Numbered from the stretch's first letter, positions 31,766-42,074 are shown. The stretch is 48,420 nt of DNA from Ruminiclostridium cellobioparum subsp. termitidis CT1112 (GCF_000350485.1 NZ_AORV01000008.1:1-48420); one strand, 5' to 3'. The notes: a model not told the origin generated them from the letters alone. Made by a program: numbers and translations.

Positions 31766-33496
31766 TTACAGTAAAGGTTTAATAACTTCAAGAACACTGT
31801 TTTTCAGGTTCTCCAATCTTTGCTGGGATAATTCCAGAGTCTTGTCGGAGACACCGTAGTATATCTTTATTTTGGGTTCTGTTCCGGAAGGTCTTACACA
31901 GAACCATGAGCCGTCTTCCATTTCAAAGTAAAGCACGTCCGACTCAGGTAAGGTAATTTTTTCCGTTGAACCGTCTGCAACCACAAATCTCTTCGAATTC
32001 TGGTAATCCCTTATTGCCTTTACCTTCAAGCTTCCAAAACCGGTGTATCCGGCTGTACGCATGGTTGACATGGCAGATTTTATTTTCATCAGTCCGTCCT
32101 TGCCTTCCAGTGTAAAGGAGTTTATTCCCTCAATAAAATAGCCGTACTTTTCAAAGAGTTTTATAAGGGCGTCATACAGAGACATACCCTTTACCTTGTA
32201 GTAGGCAGCCATTTCAGCTATCAGCATTGAAGCAACTACCGCATCCTTGTCACGGACATCGGTGCCTGCAAGGTACCCGTAACTTTCCTCAAAACCGAAA
32301 AGGTATTTCTGATTCCCCTTCTCGTCTCTCAGCATTATCTGCTCACCGATAAATTTAAATCCGGTGAGAACTTCAACGAGCTCTACATCATAATATTTTG
32401 CAATTTCTCTTGAAAGCTCGGTAGTGACAATTGTTTTAACTGCAAAACCGTTCTTCGGAAGCTTGCCCGCTTCATTCATTGCAGTCAGGATATATTCCAG
32501 CAGGAGACAGCCTGTCTGATTGCCGGTCAGAACGGCATATTCCCCGTCGTTCTTCCTTACTACAACTCCGACTCTGTCACTGTCCGGATCGGTTCCGATA
32601 ATAAGATCGACGTTATTATCCGAAGCCAGTTTGATAGCAAGCTCAAAGGCCGACCGTTCCTCCGGATTTGGAGACTTTACGGTAGAAAACTGGGAATCAG
32701 GAAGTTCCTGCTCCTTTACAACCAAAACGTTCTTAAAACCGTTTTCTGAAAGGATTCTTCTTACAGGCTTGTTCCCCGCACCGTGCAGCGGTGTATAAAC
32801 AATCTTAAAGGTATCCGCAACCTGTGCAACAGCCTCCTTGTTAACCTGCAAGGTTTTGAGCATTGCAATATAGGCATCGTCGACCTTGCTTCCGATAATT
32901 TCAAGCAAGCCCTTTTCGACGGCAGCTTCTTTGTCCATTATGTTAACTTTTGTGATATCGGAAATTTTATTGATTTCAGCAATAACAGCGTTTGAACCGT
33001 CCAGAGAAAGCTGACCGCCATCTTCTCCGTAAACCTTGTAACCATTGTACTGCTTTGGATTATGACTGGCTGTGACTACTATTCCCGCGGAGGCTTTCAA
33101 ATATCTCACCGCAAAGGATAATTGAGGGGTGGGGCGTAATTCATCAAAAAGATAGGCTTTAATACCATTTGCACAAAATACTTTTGCTGCCTCAAGCGAA
33201 AATTCCGGCGACATGAATCTTGAATCATAAGCTATGACAATACCCTTGCCCTGTTTGCCAAGGCTTTTTATATAGTTTGCCAGGCCCTGTGAAGCAACTC
33301 TCACGGTGTATATATTTATTCTGTTTGTGCCTGCACCTATTATGCCTCTCAGTCCTCCGGTTCCGAATTCAAGACTTTTATAAAAACGGTCCTCTACTTC
33401 TTTTTCATCATTTTTTATTGATATAAGTTCATTTTTTGTATCCTGATCAAAATAATCATTTTCCAACCAAAAATTCAGTTTTGCCATGCTATCCAT
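31766..33496 (-). CDS. pgcA: Phosphoglucomutase / phosphomannomutase
   Basis: About 576 residues from the ATG at 33496 (MDSMAKLNFWLENDYF). AGGAGG lies 13 bases upstream, a little far; an extended open frame goes to 33541. The alpha-D-phosphohexomutase motifs are complete: VTASHNPKQYNGYKVYG (phosphoserine loop), GTDPDSDRVGVV (metal loop), GFEESYGYLAG (sugar loop) and RPSGTEPKIKIYY (phosphate loop). It interconverts glucose-1- and glucose-6-phosphate, feeding glycogen, envelope sugars and, in cellulolytic clostridia, cellodextrin phosphorolysis products. Confidence 0.93.
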   Translation of the reverse strand: MDSMAKLNFWLENDYFDQDTKNELISIKNDEKEVEDRFYKSLEFGTGGLRGIIGAGTNRINIYTVRVASQGLANYIKSLGKQGKGIVIAYDSRFMSPEFSLEAAKVFCANGIKAYLFDELRPTPQLSFAVRYLKASAGIVVTASHNPKQYNGYKVYGEDGGQLSLDGSNAVIAEINKISDITKVNIMDKEAAVEKGLLEIIGSKVDDAYIAMLKTLQVNKEAVAQVADTFKIVYTPLHGAGNKPVRRILSENGFKNVLVVKEQELPDSQFSTVKSPNPEERSAFELAIKLASDNNVDLIIGTDPDSDRVGVVVRKNDGEYAVLTGNQTGCLLLEYILTAMNEAGKLPKNGFAVKTIVTTELSREIAKYYDVELVEVLTGFKFIGEQIMLRDEKGNQKYLFGFEESYGYLAGTDVRDKDAVVASMLIAEMAAYYKVKGMSLYDALIKLFEKYGYFIEGINSFTLEGKDGLMKIKSAMSTMRTAGYTGFGSLKVKAIRDYQNSKRFVVADGSTEKITLPESDVLYFEMEDGSWFCVRPSGTEPKIKIYYGVSDKTLELSQQRLENLKNSVLEVIKPLL

Positions 33497-33670
33497 AATT
33501 GCTGCATACCCTCCTAAAATATATCTTATTACAACCAGCATCCACTTATAAGAGCAAACAATGGTTTAGTTTGGTAATAGTATAGCATAGCCCGGCACAA
33601 GCTGCAAGGCAGCGCAGTGCGGCCCAATAATCTTCCTCTGCCGTAACTAGCCGTTTTTTATTATAAAATA

Positions 33671-34351
33671 TTAAATTTGCTGTGATTTACCTGAGACATA
33701 AAAATAGTTGGCCATGTTATTCCGCTTTATCAGGTTATAAAAGTGAAGGCAGGTCTTTGTAACTTCCTTTACAAATCCAAGTCTCATATAGAACTCACCC
33801 GACTCGGGACAGGTATTTGCAACCGGTTTATAATTCTTTAAGCATCCGCTGAAAACAGTGTATCTATCCAGAAACATCTGCATTTCATCAGGAACTATAT
33901 TTCTTGATACATAACTGTTGGAAATGATTTTTCCCCTTGACAGGGACTGTGCAACAAAATCCGAACAGGTATACGCTTTATAGGTATTAACTCTATGACC
34001 CAGGAAAATACCTATGGCAGCCAGCGTATTATATATATTTTCCTCGCTGTCATCCCTGATACCATATATGAACATCTTAATTTTTTCATACTGCTTGTTG
34101 CTTACAGGAATTTTATATACTTTTATATGAACCTCGTCCTGGTCCCTTCCATGTGAGAGCCTTTGAGGAAATTCCCTGACAAAACCACCTACTAAAGGAT
34201 TGGAAGCTCTGTAACGAGCAAAGGAATACATCTCTTCCCAGCCTTCTGTCAAACTGATGGAGGAATGATTAAAGGAACTTCTGGTCAGTACTCTTATAAA
34301 CTTCCCCATCATTGTAGGAGTAGCGGATAATATGACGTATATATTCTTCAC
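33671..34351 (-). CDS. YiiX/permuted papain-like (NlpC/P60-type) protein
   Basis: About 226 residues from a GTG at 34351, five bases after GGAGG; an in-frame ATG at 34378 lies before the ribosome site. FNHSSISLTEGWEEMYSFAR carries the probable catalytic His and AYTCSDFVAQSLS the Cys, in the permuted order of YiiX-type enzymes. These are amidases or thioesterases of uncertain substrate. No signal peptide, so it probably acts in the cytoplasm. Confidence 0.7.
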   Translation of the reverse strand: MKNIYVILSATPTMMGKFIRVLTRSSFNHSSISLTEGWEEMYSFARYRASNPLVGGFVREFPQRLSHGRDQDEVHIKVYKIPVSNKQYEKIKMFIYGIRDDSEENIYNTLAAIGIFLGHRVNTYKAYTCSDFVAQSLSRGKIISNSYVSRNIVPDEMQMFLDRYTVFSGCLKNYKPVANTCPESGEFYMRLGFVKEVTKTCLHFYNLIKRNNMANYFYVSGKSQQI

Positions 34352-34476
34352 AATAACCTCCACAAACAAATAAGTCAATGCAAACTGAAACTATAATTTG
34401 AGGGTTGCAACCCCGCTGAAACAATTTGCCGCTATAATGATATATACGATAATGATTTAGGAAAGTATGATTTCCT

Positions 34477-35172
34477 TTAGAATAATCCCACCCTGGAAAG
34501 TATTGTGGCTATTATAACGGTGACAAGCCCTGCCAGTCCTATGGCCAGGCCGCTCATGGCTCCTTCGGTTTCACCTAGCTCAACTGCCTTGGTTGTCCCC
34601 AGTGCATGTGCCGAGGTACCAATTGCTATACCTTTGGCTGTTTTATCCTTTATACCCAATACCTTCAATAATGCCGGTGCCAAAACCGCCCCAACTATCC
34701 CGGTTATAACTATGGCTGCTACTGTAACCGACGGTATTCCACCGAGTTGGTTTGACAGCTCTATGCCCAAAGGTGTGGTTATTGACTTTGGAATCAGCGA
34801 GGCAAGTAATTCCGGCGAAAGGCCAAATGCCTTTCCCATAAGCCATATACTAAGAATGGCAGTAATGCAGCCCATAATCACACCGCCAATTATTGCCACA
34901 TAGTCCTTTTTCAGAGAATGGATATTTTTATATAGAGGAACAGCAAGTATCACCGTAGCCGGAGTTAAAAACAGGGATATAAAATCTCCGCCCTTTTTGT
35001 AATCCTCCAGCGGTATTTTAAAAACAATCAAGATTCCAATAACAATTAAAATTGCCAGCATTAAAGGATTAAAAACAGCCAGCCTTGTTTTTTTATTAAC
35101 AAAAATACCTATTTCAAAGGCCAGTAATGAGATCAACAATGCAAATACAGGTGTTGCTAATATTTCTTTCAC
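34477..35172 (-). CDS. lrgB: LrgB-family membrane protein
   Basis: About 231 residues from the GTG at 35172, eight bases after GGAGG, overlapping the lrgA stop by GTGA. Many membrane segments; the family signatures PKSITTPLGIELSNQLGGIP and GTSAHALGTTKAVELGETEG are present. LrgB/CidB proteins work with the holin-like LrgA and modulate autolysis or pyruvate/glycolate transport, depending on the organism. Confidence 0.93.
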   Translation of the reverse strand: MKEILATPVFALLISLLAFEIGIFVNKKTRLAVFNPLMLAILIVIGILIVFKIPLEDYKKGGDFISLFLTPATVILAVPLYKNIHSLKKDYVAIIGGVIMGCITAILSIWLMGKAFGLSPELLASLIPKSITTPLGIELSNQLGGIPSVTVAAIVITGIVGAVLAPALLKVLGIKDKTAKGIAIGTSAHALGTTKAVELGETEGAMSGLAIGLAGLVTVIIATILSRVGLF

Positions 35173-35519
35173 TTTGCTTTCCTCCCCTTGATCAACTGTA
35201 CGGTCAGACCTGTAACAATCATTACCAGAATGGTGGAAACAAAGCATATGACCATGATAGGTACCAGATTCTTTTTCAGTATGCCTGCATATGCCAGAAG
35301 GCCCACTCCCGAGGGTATAAAAAAGAATGCAAGGTGATCAAGCAAAAAACAGCTTATTTCCTCTATCATTTTAACTTTAATAACTCCGGTAATCAGGCAG
35401 ACAAACAGCAATATCATACCGATGATACTGCCTGGAAGCGGAACATGTACAACCTTATTCAGCACTTCACCTATAACACAAATTATTAGTACGATTAAAA
35501 ACTGCCTCAATAATTTCAT
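35169..35519 (-). CDS. lrgA: LrgA/CidA-family holin-like protein
   Basis: 116 residues, four membrane segments, with the family word VPLPGSIIGMILLFVCL at about residues 27-43. Translationally coupled to lrgB. No LytSR-like regulator is adjacent, so regulation is not visible here. Confidence 0.92.
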   Translation of the reverse strand: MKLLRQFLIVLIICVIGEVLNKVVHVPLPGSIIGMILLFVCLITGVIKVKMIEEISCFLLDHLAFFFIPSGVGLLAYAGILKKNLVPIMVICFVSTILVMIVTGLTVQLIKGRKAK

Positions 35520-35582
35520 TTAACCCCGACACACCCTCATTCATACATCTAAATATTGTTATGTCTATTGTTCATCTGTATG

Positions 35583-37562
35583 CTATACTCTCTTCTTCAG
35601 CTCTTCGATTTTGTCTCTCAGTTGAGCTGCCCGTTCAAATTGCAGGTCTGTGGCAGCCTGCTTCATCTCTTTCTGAAGTTTTGAAATCAGTTTTTCCAAC
35701 TCCTCAACAGACATGAGATTTGGTTTATCCTTACCAGTATAATATGATTCCTCCTCCTCTGCAACCTTTGTCGCTTCGATTAAGTCTCTGACAGATTTTT
35801 GTATGGTTGTAGGCACAATACCATGAGCCTTGTTAAAATCCATCTGAAGCTGCCTTCTTCTGTTGGTTTCACTTATGGCTCTGTGCATTGAACCGGTTAT
35901 ATTGTCGGCATACATGATTACCTTTCCTTCAGAGTTTCTGGCGGCACGCCCTATTGTCTGGATCAGGGAAGTTTCCGATCTGAGGAAACCTTCCTTGTCT
36001 GCATCCAGTATGGCAACAAGCGAAACCTCCGGTATATCAAGCCCCTCTCTGAGAAGGTTTATACCTATCAGCACGTCAAATACCCCCAGACGCAAATCCC
36101 TGATTATTTCCATTCTCTCGAAAGTAGCAACATCGGAATGAAGATATTTTACTTTAATATCGAGTTCCTTCATATAATCGGTCAAATCTTCGGACATTTT
36201 CTTGGTAAGTGTTGTAACAAGTACTCTCTGTCTTATTTCCGCCCTGGAATTTATTTCTCCGATCAAATCATCTATCTGTCCCTTGACCGGTCTTATTATT
36301 ATCTCAGGATCAATAAGTCCGGTAGGCCTGATGATCTGCTCAACCACCTGTGTGGAATGCTCTCTCTCATAGGCAGCCGGCGTGGCGCTGACATAGACCA
36401 CTTGATTTACTCTTTCCTCAAATTCATTGAATTTAAGCGGCCTGTTATCAAAAGCGGAAGGCAGTCTAAAGCCGTACTCAACCAGTGATTCCTTTCTGGA
36501 TCTGTCTCCGTTGTACATTGCCCCTACCTGGGAAACTGTAACATGGGATTCGTCTATTACCAGAAGGTAATCGTCGGGAAAGTAATCCATTAGTGTAAAG
36601 GGCGAACTTCCGGGCTCTCTGCCGCTGATATGCCTTGAATAATTTTCGATACCCTGGCAGAAACCTATTTCAGACATCATCTCAAGATCATATCTGGTTC
36701 TCTGCTCAAGCCGCTGGGCTTCAAGCAGCTTGCCCTCCATTTTCAGCTGTTCAAGACGTTCTTCCAGCTCCTGCTCAATGGTCACCATGGCTTTTTCCAT
36801 TTTAGGCCTCGTGGTAGCGTAGTGAGATGCCGGGAAAACAGCTATATGCGATCTTGTTCCTTTTATTTCCCCAGTCAGGTAATCAACCTCTGTTATCCTT
36901 TCTATCTCATCTCCGAAAAATTCAACTCTCAGAACCATTTCAGAGCTGTTTGCCGGAAAGATTTCAAGCACATCCCCTCTTGCTCTGAATCTGCCTCTTC
37001 TGAAATCTATCTCATTTCTTTCATATTGAATATCAACAAGCTTGCGTATTATTTCATCCCTGTCCTTCTGCATCCCCACCCTGAGTGAAAGCATAAGGTC
37101 GGTATAGTCCTCCGGGTCACCCAGGCCATATATGCAGGAAACACTGGCAACGATAATTACGTCTCTTCTTTCAAAAAGCGCGGCAGTTGCCGAGTGACGG
37201 AGCTTATCTATTTCCTCGTTCACCGAGGAATCCTTCTCGATATAGGTATCCGTCGACGGGATATAAGCCTCTGGCTGATAATAATCATAATAACTTACAA
37301 AATACTCTACTACATTATTCGGAAAAAATTCCTTAAACTCGCTGCAGAGCTGTGCGGCAAGGGTTTTGTTATGGGCGATGACAAGCGTAGGCTTTTGAAC
37401 CTGTTCTATGACCTTTGCCACAGTATAGGTCTTACCGGAACCGGTAACACCCAGCAGAGTCTGATGCTTTTGTCCCTCCATTATCCCCTTGCTCAACTTT
37501 TCTATAGCTACAGGCTGATCGCCCTTTGGTTTATATTCCGAAACAACCTCAAATCTGTTCAT
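35583..37562 (-). CDS. uvrB: Excinuclease ABC subunit B
   Basis: 659 residues, GGAGG four bases before the ATG. Walker A is [10 protein letters not shown] near residue 40, the beta-hairpin [15 protein letters not shown] follows, and helicase motifs ([42 protein letters not shown]) and a C-terminal UVR domain ([20 protein letters not shown]) are intact. It verifies damage in nucleotide excision repair. A LexA-type palindrome overlaps its -35 box, so SOS control is likely. Confidence 0.97.
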   Translation of the reverse strand: MNRFEVVSEYKPKGDQPVAIEKLSKGIMEGQKHQTLLGVTGSGKTYTVAKVIEQVQKPTLVIAHNKTLAAQLCSEFKEFFPNNVVEYFVSYYDYYQPEAYIPSTDTYIEKDSSVNEEIDKLRHSATAALFERRDVIIVASVSCIYGLGDPEDYTDLMLSLRVGMQKDRDEIIRKLVDIQYERNEIDFRRGRFRARGDVLEIFPANSSEMVLRVEFFGDEIERITEVDYLTGEIKGTRSHIAVFPASHYATTRPKMEKAMVTIEQELEERLEQLKMEGKLLEAQRLEQRTRYDLEMMSEIGFCQGIENYSRHISGREPGSSPFTLMDYFPDDYLLVIDESHVTVSQVGAMYNGDRSRKESLVEYGFRLPSAFDNRPLKFNEFEERVNQVVYVSATPAAYEREHSTQVVEQIIRPTGLIDPEIIIRPVKGQIDDLIGEINSRAEIRQRVLVTTLTKKMSEDLTDYMKELDIKVKYLHSDVATFERMEIIRDLRLGVFDVLIGINLLREGLDIPEVSLVAILDADKEGFLRSETSLIQTIGRAARNSEGKVIMYADNITGSMHRAISETNRRRQLQMDFNKAHGIVPTTIQKSVRDLIEATKVAEEEESYYTGKDKPNLMSVEELEKLISKLQKEMKQAATDLQFERAAQLRDKIEELKKRV

Positions 37563-37623
37563 ATGTCCTCCTTGCCATTAACCGGTCTCTCATAACTTAT
37601 ATTGCTTCAAACAATCAAATTAA

Positions 37624-37680
37624 ATTATAACATAAAGCAGAGCAAAAGCAAACATACGTTTGCCTTTGCTCTGCTTTATG
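37624..37680 (-). promoter_or_regulatory. uvrB promoter with SOS-like box inside a long palindrome
   Basis: TTGCTT (37651-37646), 16 bases, TATAAT (37629-37624). CAAACATACGTTTG (37649-37662) matches the LexA consensus at 13 of 14 positions and overlaps the -35 box. It is the centre of a 50-base palindrome (37631-37680, arms beginning CATAAAGCAGAGCAAA) that also lies at the end of mntP and may act as its terminator. Confidence 0.75.
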
Positions 37681-37706
37681 TTTATGTTATATGCGCTCCA
37701 AGTATC

Positions 37707-38276
37707 TCATACATGAAAAAACATGTGCTCGATGAATATTTTAACTCCTATGGATATTAAAATAATACCGCCTGCTATACCGGCCCGCTTTCCCAGCAGA
37801 TTTCCAAACCTTTTGGCTACAAGTATCGCTGCCGTACAACAGACAAATGTTACAATGCTTATAATAGTTATTGAATAATAAATATCCACATTCAGAGCCG
37901 ATAAACTCACTCCGACCGCCAGGGCGTCAATGCTTGTTGCCACAGCCTGAACAAAAAGCAGCTTCAAGGTAAGTGAAAACAAGCTGCACTCCTGATTTAT
38001 CTCGGCCTTTATTGCTTCATGCAGCATTTTCCCGCCTATTATGGCCAGAAGAATAAATGCTATCCAGTGATCAAACCTGCTGATTACATCCTCAAAATTG
38101 CTTGCGGCAAAATAGCCTATCAGCGGCATGATGCCCTGAAAAGCAGCAAATATCAGAGCCATCTTCAGGACATGTTTAAGTTTTATTTTATCAATACACA
38201 GGGAATTGGATATGGACACTGCCGAAGCATCCATGGAAAGTCCCAATGCCAATAATATCAATTCTGTCAGTGCCAT
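37707..38276 (-). CDS. mntP: Putative manganese efflux pump MntP
   Basis: 189 residues, AGGAG six bases before the ATG. Six membrane segments; family words LGLSMDASAVSISNSL and ATSIDALAVGVSLS contain the paired Asp residues of the pump. Exports Mn2+. No yybP-ykoY manganese riboswitch is seen upstream. Confidence 0.93.
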   Translation of the reverse strand: MALTELILLALGLSMDASAVSISNSLCIDKIKLKHVLKMALIFAAFQGIMPLIGYFAASNFEDVISRFDHWIAFILLAIIGGKMLHEAIKAEINQECSLFSLTLKLLFVQAVATSIDALAVGVSLSALNVDIYYSITIISIVTFVCCTAAILVAKRFGNLLGKRAGIAGGIILISIGVKIFIEHMFFHV

Positions 38277-38425
38277 ACAATTCTCCTAAAACACATGTAT
38301 ATTATCAGCAAAATAATTTACTGATAGGAAAAATAGCAGCTTTGTTAAGGATTTAATGAATATATTCTTTCGACGCTCGTATCACTAATTTATATTCCTC
38401 AAACAGGAGTATTATTTCCTTAACA

Positions 38426-38480
38426 TAAAAAAACAGGAACCATTCCACTGCAAAGTCAAATCGACGTATGAAATGATCCC
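38426..38480 (-). terminator. Terminator of trpS
   Basis: On the minus strand AACAGGGATCATTTCA pairs with TGGAATGGTTCCTGTT (wobbles allowed), followed by TTTTTATG. Confidence 0.8.
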
Positions 38481-38492
38481 TGTTTCATTTCC

Positions 38493-39503
38493 CTAGCTTC
38501 TTGGCAGCAAACCAATTTTTCTTTGAACCTTTGAAAGTGTCTTTCTTGCCATATAAGCCGCTTTTTCAGAATTTTCCTTTAATATGGAATTAAGATAATC
38601 CTTGTTTGCAGTCAGGTCGTTATATTTCTGCTGAACAGGTCTGAGCATTTCAGCAACAGACTGGCCTGCGACTTCCTTTAAGTCACCATAGGACCTTCCG
38701 TCAAATTCCTTTTCTATATCAGAAAAAGTCTTGCCGGTTACTGCGGAATATATACTTATCAAGTTGCTTACACCGGGTTTATTGACCTCATCATATCTTA
38801 TTTCACGTTCTGAATCGGTAACCGCCCTTTTAAACTTGCGAAGGACCGCATCTTCCTTGTCAAGTATAAATACGTATGCATTTTCATTTTCATCGGATTT
38901 GGACATTTTCTTTTCCGGCTCCTGGAGGCTCATTATCTTTGCACCTATTTTAGGAATATAAGGTTCAGGAATGGTAAAAGTATCTCCGTAAACATTATTA
39001 AATCTTTCGGCAATATCTCTTGCTATTTCCAGATGCTGTTTCTGGTCCTGACCTATGGGTACAAGCTCGGTCTGGTACAAAAGTATGTCTGCCGCCATAA
39101 GTACGGGATATGTGAATAACCCCGCATTTATATTGTCGGAATGTTTTGCTGATTTATCCTTAAACTGGGTCATTCTGTTCAGTTCACCCATATAGGTATA
39201 ACAATTTAAAATCCATGCCAGCTCGGAATGAGCACTTACATGGGATTGCAGAAACAGGATACATTTCTGCGGATCAAGGCCGCAGGCCATATATAAAGCC
39301 AGCAGGTTCAGGCTGCGCTGTCTCAGCTCTGCAGGATTCTGTCTTACGGTGAGAGTATGGAGATCAACCACACAATAGAGGCATTCAAACTCATCCTGCA
39401 TGGGAATCCAGTTTTTTATGGCACCGAGGTAATTACCTATTGTAAGATTCCCTGAAGGCTGAACTCCGCTGAATATCCTCTTCTTTTGTTCTGTCCGTTC
39501 CAT
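38493..39503 (-). CDS. trpS: Tryptophanyl-tRNA synthetase
   Basis: 336 residues from the ATG at 39503 (MERTEQKKRIFSGVQPSGNL), about ten bases after AAGGATG; an earlier ATG overlaps that ribosome site. Class I motifs: SGNLTIGNYLGA (HIGH-like) near residue 20 and KKMSKSDENE (KMSKS) near 200. The active-site stretch GQDQKQHLEIARDIAERFN is present. It charges tRNA-Trp. No T-box leader is visible in the 140 bases upstream. Confidence 0.97.
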   Translation of the reverse strand: MERTEQKKRIFSGVQPSGNLTIGNYLGAIKNWIPMQDEFECLYCVVDLHTLTVRQNPAELRQRSLNLLALYMACGLDPQKCILFLQSHVSAHSELAWILNCYTYMGELNRMTQFKDKSAKHSDNINAGLFTYPVLMAADILLYQTELVPIGQDQKQHLEIARDIAERFNNVYGDTFTIPEPYIPKIGAKIMSLQEPEKKMSKSDENENAYVFILDKEDAVLRKFKRAVTDSEREIRYDEVNKPGVSNLISIYSAVTGKTFSDIEKEFDGRSYGDLKEVAGQSVAEMLRPVQQKYNDLTANKDYLNSILKENSEKAAYMARKTLSKVQRKIGLLPRS

Positions 39504-39658
39504 TTTAAAACACATCCTTAAACAAATATTATTGGTATTTTATTGCACCCGTTGTACGAATAAGTTTTTGTCACACCCGACAAGTTAAAAGCATCATAAA
39601 TGATTTTATCATTAAAATAACAGTCATAACAAGGTATTTGTCCATATTCATACTTTAT

Positions 39659-39835
39659 TTATTTTGATGCTCCGCCTTTTCTCGAATATGATATAAAAAC
39701 AATAAGGAAGCCTATTCCTGCTATAAAATAAAAAATAGAAGTTCTGGTACTTCCTGCAGAATATTTTAAGGCTGCAAAGCCCAACAGAATAATTGTAAAA
39801 AATATGCTCCCTGACCGCATTATTTTTTTATTCAT
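39659..39835 (-). CDS. Small two-segment membrane protein
   Basis: 58 residues from the ATG at 39835, five bases after GGAGG; the upstream extension of the frame is not expected to be translated. Two hydrophobic segments (SGSIFFTIILLGFAALKYSA and SIFYFIAGIGFLIVFISY) and a basic end. Function unknown. Confidence 0.65.
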   Translation of the reverse strand: MNKKIMRSGSIFFTIILLGFAALKYSAGSTRTSIFYFIAGIGFLIVFISYSRKGGASK

Positions 39836-39921
39836 ATTAACCTCCATGAGCCGCTTAGCAGCCACAAAACTGTAATGAAATCTCTTCACTCCCTCATCCG
39901 CTATAAGGCGAATAAAGGAGG

Positions 39922-40029
39922 TTAATTGGCCATGTGCGCTTTCAAAGTATTGGTAAATACTTTGAATATTTCGCACGGCCATAAATTCACAGGTTTGCTT
40001 GGAAGACGAACGCAAGTGAAGTCTTTCAA
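39922..40029 (-). CDS. Candidate 35-aa peptide after the permease gene
   Basis: TTG start five bases after GGAGG, reading MKDFTCVRLPSKPVNLWPCE and 15 more residues to a TAA. The segment also folds into a strong hairpin (GGCCATGTGCG ... CGCACGGCCA arms). Real translation is uncertain. Confidence 0.3.
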   Translation of the reverse strand: MKDFTCVRLPSKPVNLWPCEIFKVFTNTLKAHMAN

Positions 40030-40047
40030 GCTAACCTCCATCTCCTG

Positions 40048-40989
40048 CTATCTGTCTTCCCTGAAATAAGGTTCTCCCAACGCCTTTGGCGGGTTATTTT
40101 CTTTGGACTTTTTCAAAGAAATCATAATCAATACTATTATTGTAGCAAAATATGGCAGCATGTCAAAAATACTTTGAGGTATATGCACATAACCCTGTAA
40201 ATATAAACCCAGAATGCTCAGTGCTCCGAAAAAATACGAGCCCAGCATGGCCTTGTATGGATTCCATGTTACGAATATGACAAGTGCAACGGCTATCCAG
40301 CCTCTGCCCCCTGTTACTCCATCCTGCCAGGATGGAACTGTGATCATCGACATATATGCCCCGGCAATCCCGCAAAGCATACCCCCGATAAGTATATGCA
40401 CATATTTGTACAGGGCTACATTAATTCCCGCAGTATCGGCCGCTCCCGGATTCTCTCCCACCATCCGCATATTCAGGCCCAATCTGGTTTTATACAGATA
40501 TATTGCCAGAATGACAGCTACAACATAGCCCGCATATACCAGCACATTCTGATTGAACAAAGCCGGTCCCAGCACCGGAATATCTCCCAGCAAGGGCAGT
40601 TTTATAGGTGCAAAGCTGTTTCTCACAGAATCAGCCAACCCCTGTCCAACCATCTTTTGTCCCACAAAACTTGAAAAGCCTGTACCGAAAATAGTCAGTG
40701 AAAGACCTGAAACAATCTGATTTGCCCTGAGTGTTATTGTAAGGAAAGCAAAGATCAATGCTCCGCAAGCGCCGGCTATCATCCCGGCAAGTATGCCCAG
40801 AACAGGATTTCCTGTTGAAAGGGCAGCACTGAAGCCAATTACGGCACCCATCAGCATCATACCTTCCACACCGAGGTTCAGCTGGCCGACCTTTTCAGTA
40901 ATAATTTCCCCCAGTGTGGCAAATAGCAGAGGAGTTCCGGCAGTGACCGCACCAGTTAGAATAAATGTTAAAATATTTATAAATGTCAT
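40048..40989 (-). CDS. nupQ: Nucleoside ABC transporter permease (second subunit)
   Basis: 313 residues with about nine membrane segments. Words KVGQLNLGVEGMMLMGAVIG, LRANQIVSGLSLTIFGTGFS and IAVALVIFVTWNPYKAMLGS match the BMP-linked nucleoside permeases. It follows the first permease by five bases. With that subunit it forms the membrane channel of a guanosine/nucleoside importer. Confidence 0.9.
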   Translation of the reverse strand: MTFINILTFILTGAVTAGTPLLFATLGEIITEKVGQLNLGVEGMMLMGAVIGFSAALSTGNPVLGILAGMIAGACGALIFAFLTITLRANQIVSGLSLTIFGTGFSSFVGQKMVGQGLADSVRNSFAPIKLPLLGDIPVLGPALFNQNVLVYAGYVVAVILAIYLYKTRLGLNMRMVGENPGAADTAGINVALYKYVHILIGGMLCGIAGAYMSMITVPSWQDGVTGGRGWIAVALVIFVTWNPYKAMLGSYFFGALSILGLYLQGYVHIPQSIFDMLPYFATIIVLIMISLKKSKENNPPKALGEPYFREDR

Positions 40990-40994
40990 CTGCT

Positions 40995-42074
40995 CTACGC
41001 TGCCTCCTTCTTTATCAATTTATCCGTTTTTTGCTTTAATACCAGTTTATATTGGATAAAGAACTCACTTCCAAGTACAAAGAATAAAATCATACCCTGA
41101 ATCAGCTGTGCAGCCGAGGAATGTATGCTGAACGCCGTTTGTATAAAGGTCCCCCCCTGCTGCAGCACTGCAAACAGGAAACAGACTATTACAATAACAG
41201 GAGCACTCAAACCTGCCAGCCAGGTTGTTATTATAGCAGTAAACCCGACCCCGTTGGCCACCTGATAGCTTAATGTATGGTTGACTCCCGATACCTGGAA
41301 CATGCCGACCAGCCCGCAGAGTGCACCGCTCAGGATCAATGAGGACAATATTATCTTTTTAACATTCATACCTGCATATCTTGCAGTATTTTCACTTTCT
41401 CCTATAACCTGTATCTCATAGCCCCGCTTTGTTTTATTAATGAAAATATATACCAGAACTACAAGGACAACGGTTATTATCCAGCCTATGTGAATGCCGA
41501 ACACTTCGGGGAGCGCCGCATTATCGCCAAAAAGTGCGATTTTTCCTGCCCCCAGGGCTTTTGGGTCCTTCCACGGACCATACTGTACATAGACTATTAT
41601 TTTTTGGGCTATATAGTTCATCATCAGTGTAAACAAGGTTTCGTTGGTACCAAACTGCGCCTTGAAAATGGCAGGTATCAAAGCCCATATGCCGCCTGCA
41701 GCAGCCGAGGCCAGAAACATAAGCGGCAGCATAACATATACCGGCAGGTTTGACCAATACAAGGCGAAATAGCTGGCAGCAAATGCGCCCATTATTATCT
41801 GGCCTTCGGCACCAATATTCCAGAATTTCATTCTGAAAGCTATTGAAATACCCAGTGATGAAACAATGAGGGGAATGGCCTGAATGATTGATTCCTTAAA
41901 CCTGTACAGGGAGCCGAAGGACCCATCCAGCATGGAAAGGTAAACCCTAAAGGGATTGAATCCAAGAAATAATATAAATATTCCGGCGGCAAGCAGTGCT
42001 CCCAGAATTGCAAGCAGTCTGAACATTACCGATTGCCGTTTTGTCAAATCCGTTCTTTTAACTATTCTGACCAT
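40995..42074 (-). CDS. nupP: Nucleoside ABC transporter permease (first subunit)
   Basis: 359 residues. GGGAG lies five bases before the ATG, and the gene starts directly after the ATPase stop. Family words SLGISIAFRMKFWNIGAEGQ and GVGFTAIITTWLAGLSAPVI are present. It pairs with the next gene as the transmembrane dimer. Confidence 0.9.
   Translation of the reverse strand: MVRIVKRTDLTKRQSVMFRLLAILGALLAAGIFILFLGFNPFRVYLSMLDGSFGSLYRFKESIIQAIPLIVSSLGISIAFRMKFWNIGAEGQIIMGAFAASYFALYWSNLPVYVMLPLMFLASAAAGGIWALIPAIFKAQFGTNETLFTLMMNYIAQKIIVYVQYGPWKDPKALGAGKIALFGDNAALPEVFGIHIGWIITVVLVVLVYIFINKTKRGYEIQVIGESENTARYAGMNVKKIILSSLILSGALCGLVGMFQVSGVNHTLSYQVANGVGFTAIITTWLAGLSAPVIVIVCFLFAVLQQGGTFIQTAFSIHSSAAQLIQGMILFFVLGSEFFIQYKLVLKQKTDKLIKKEAA

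Noticed and set aside
38277-38492. yybP-ykoY manganese riboswitch before mntP
   Set aside because: The conserved loop sequences are absent.
39504-39658. T-box leader for trpS
   Set aside because: No T-box sequence, specifier hairpin or long leader is visible in the short upstream gap.
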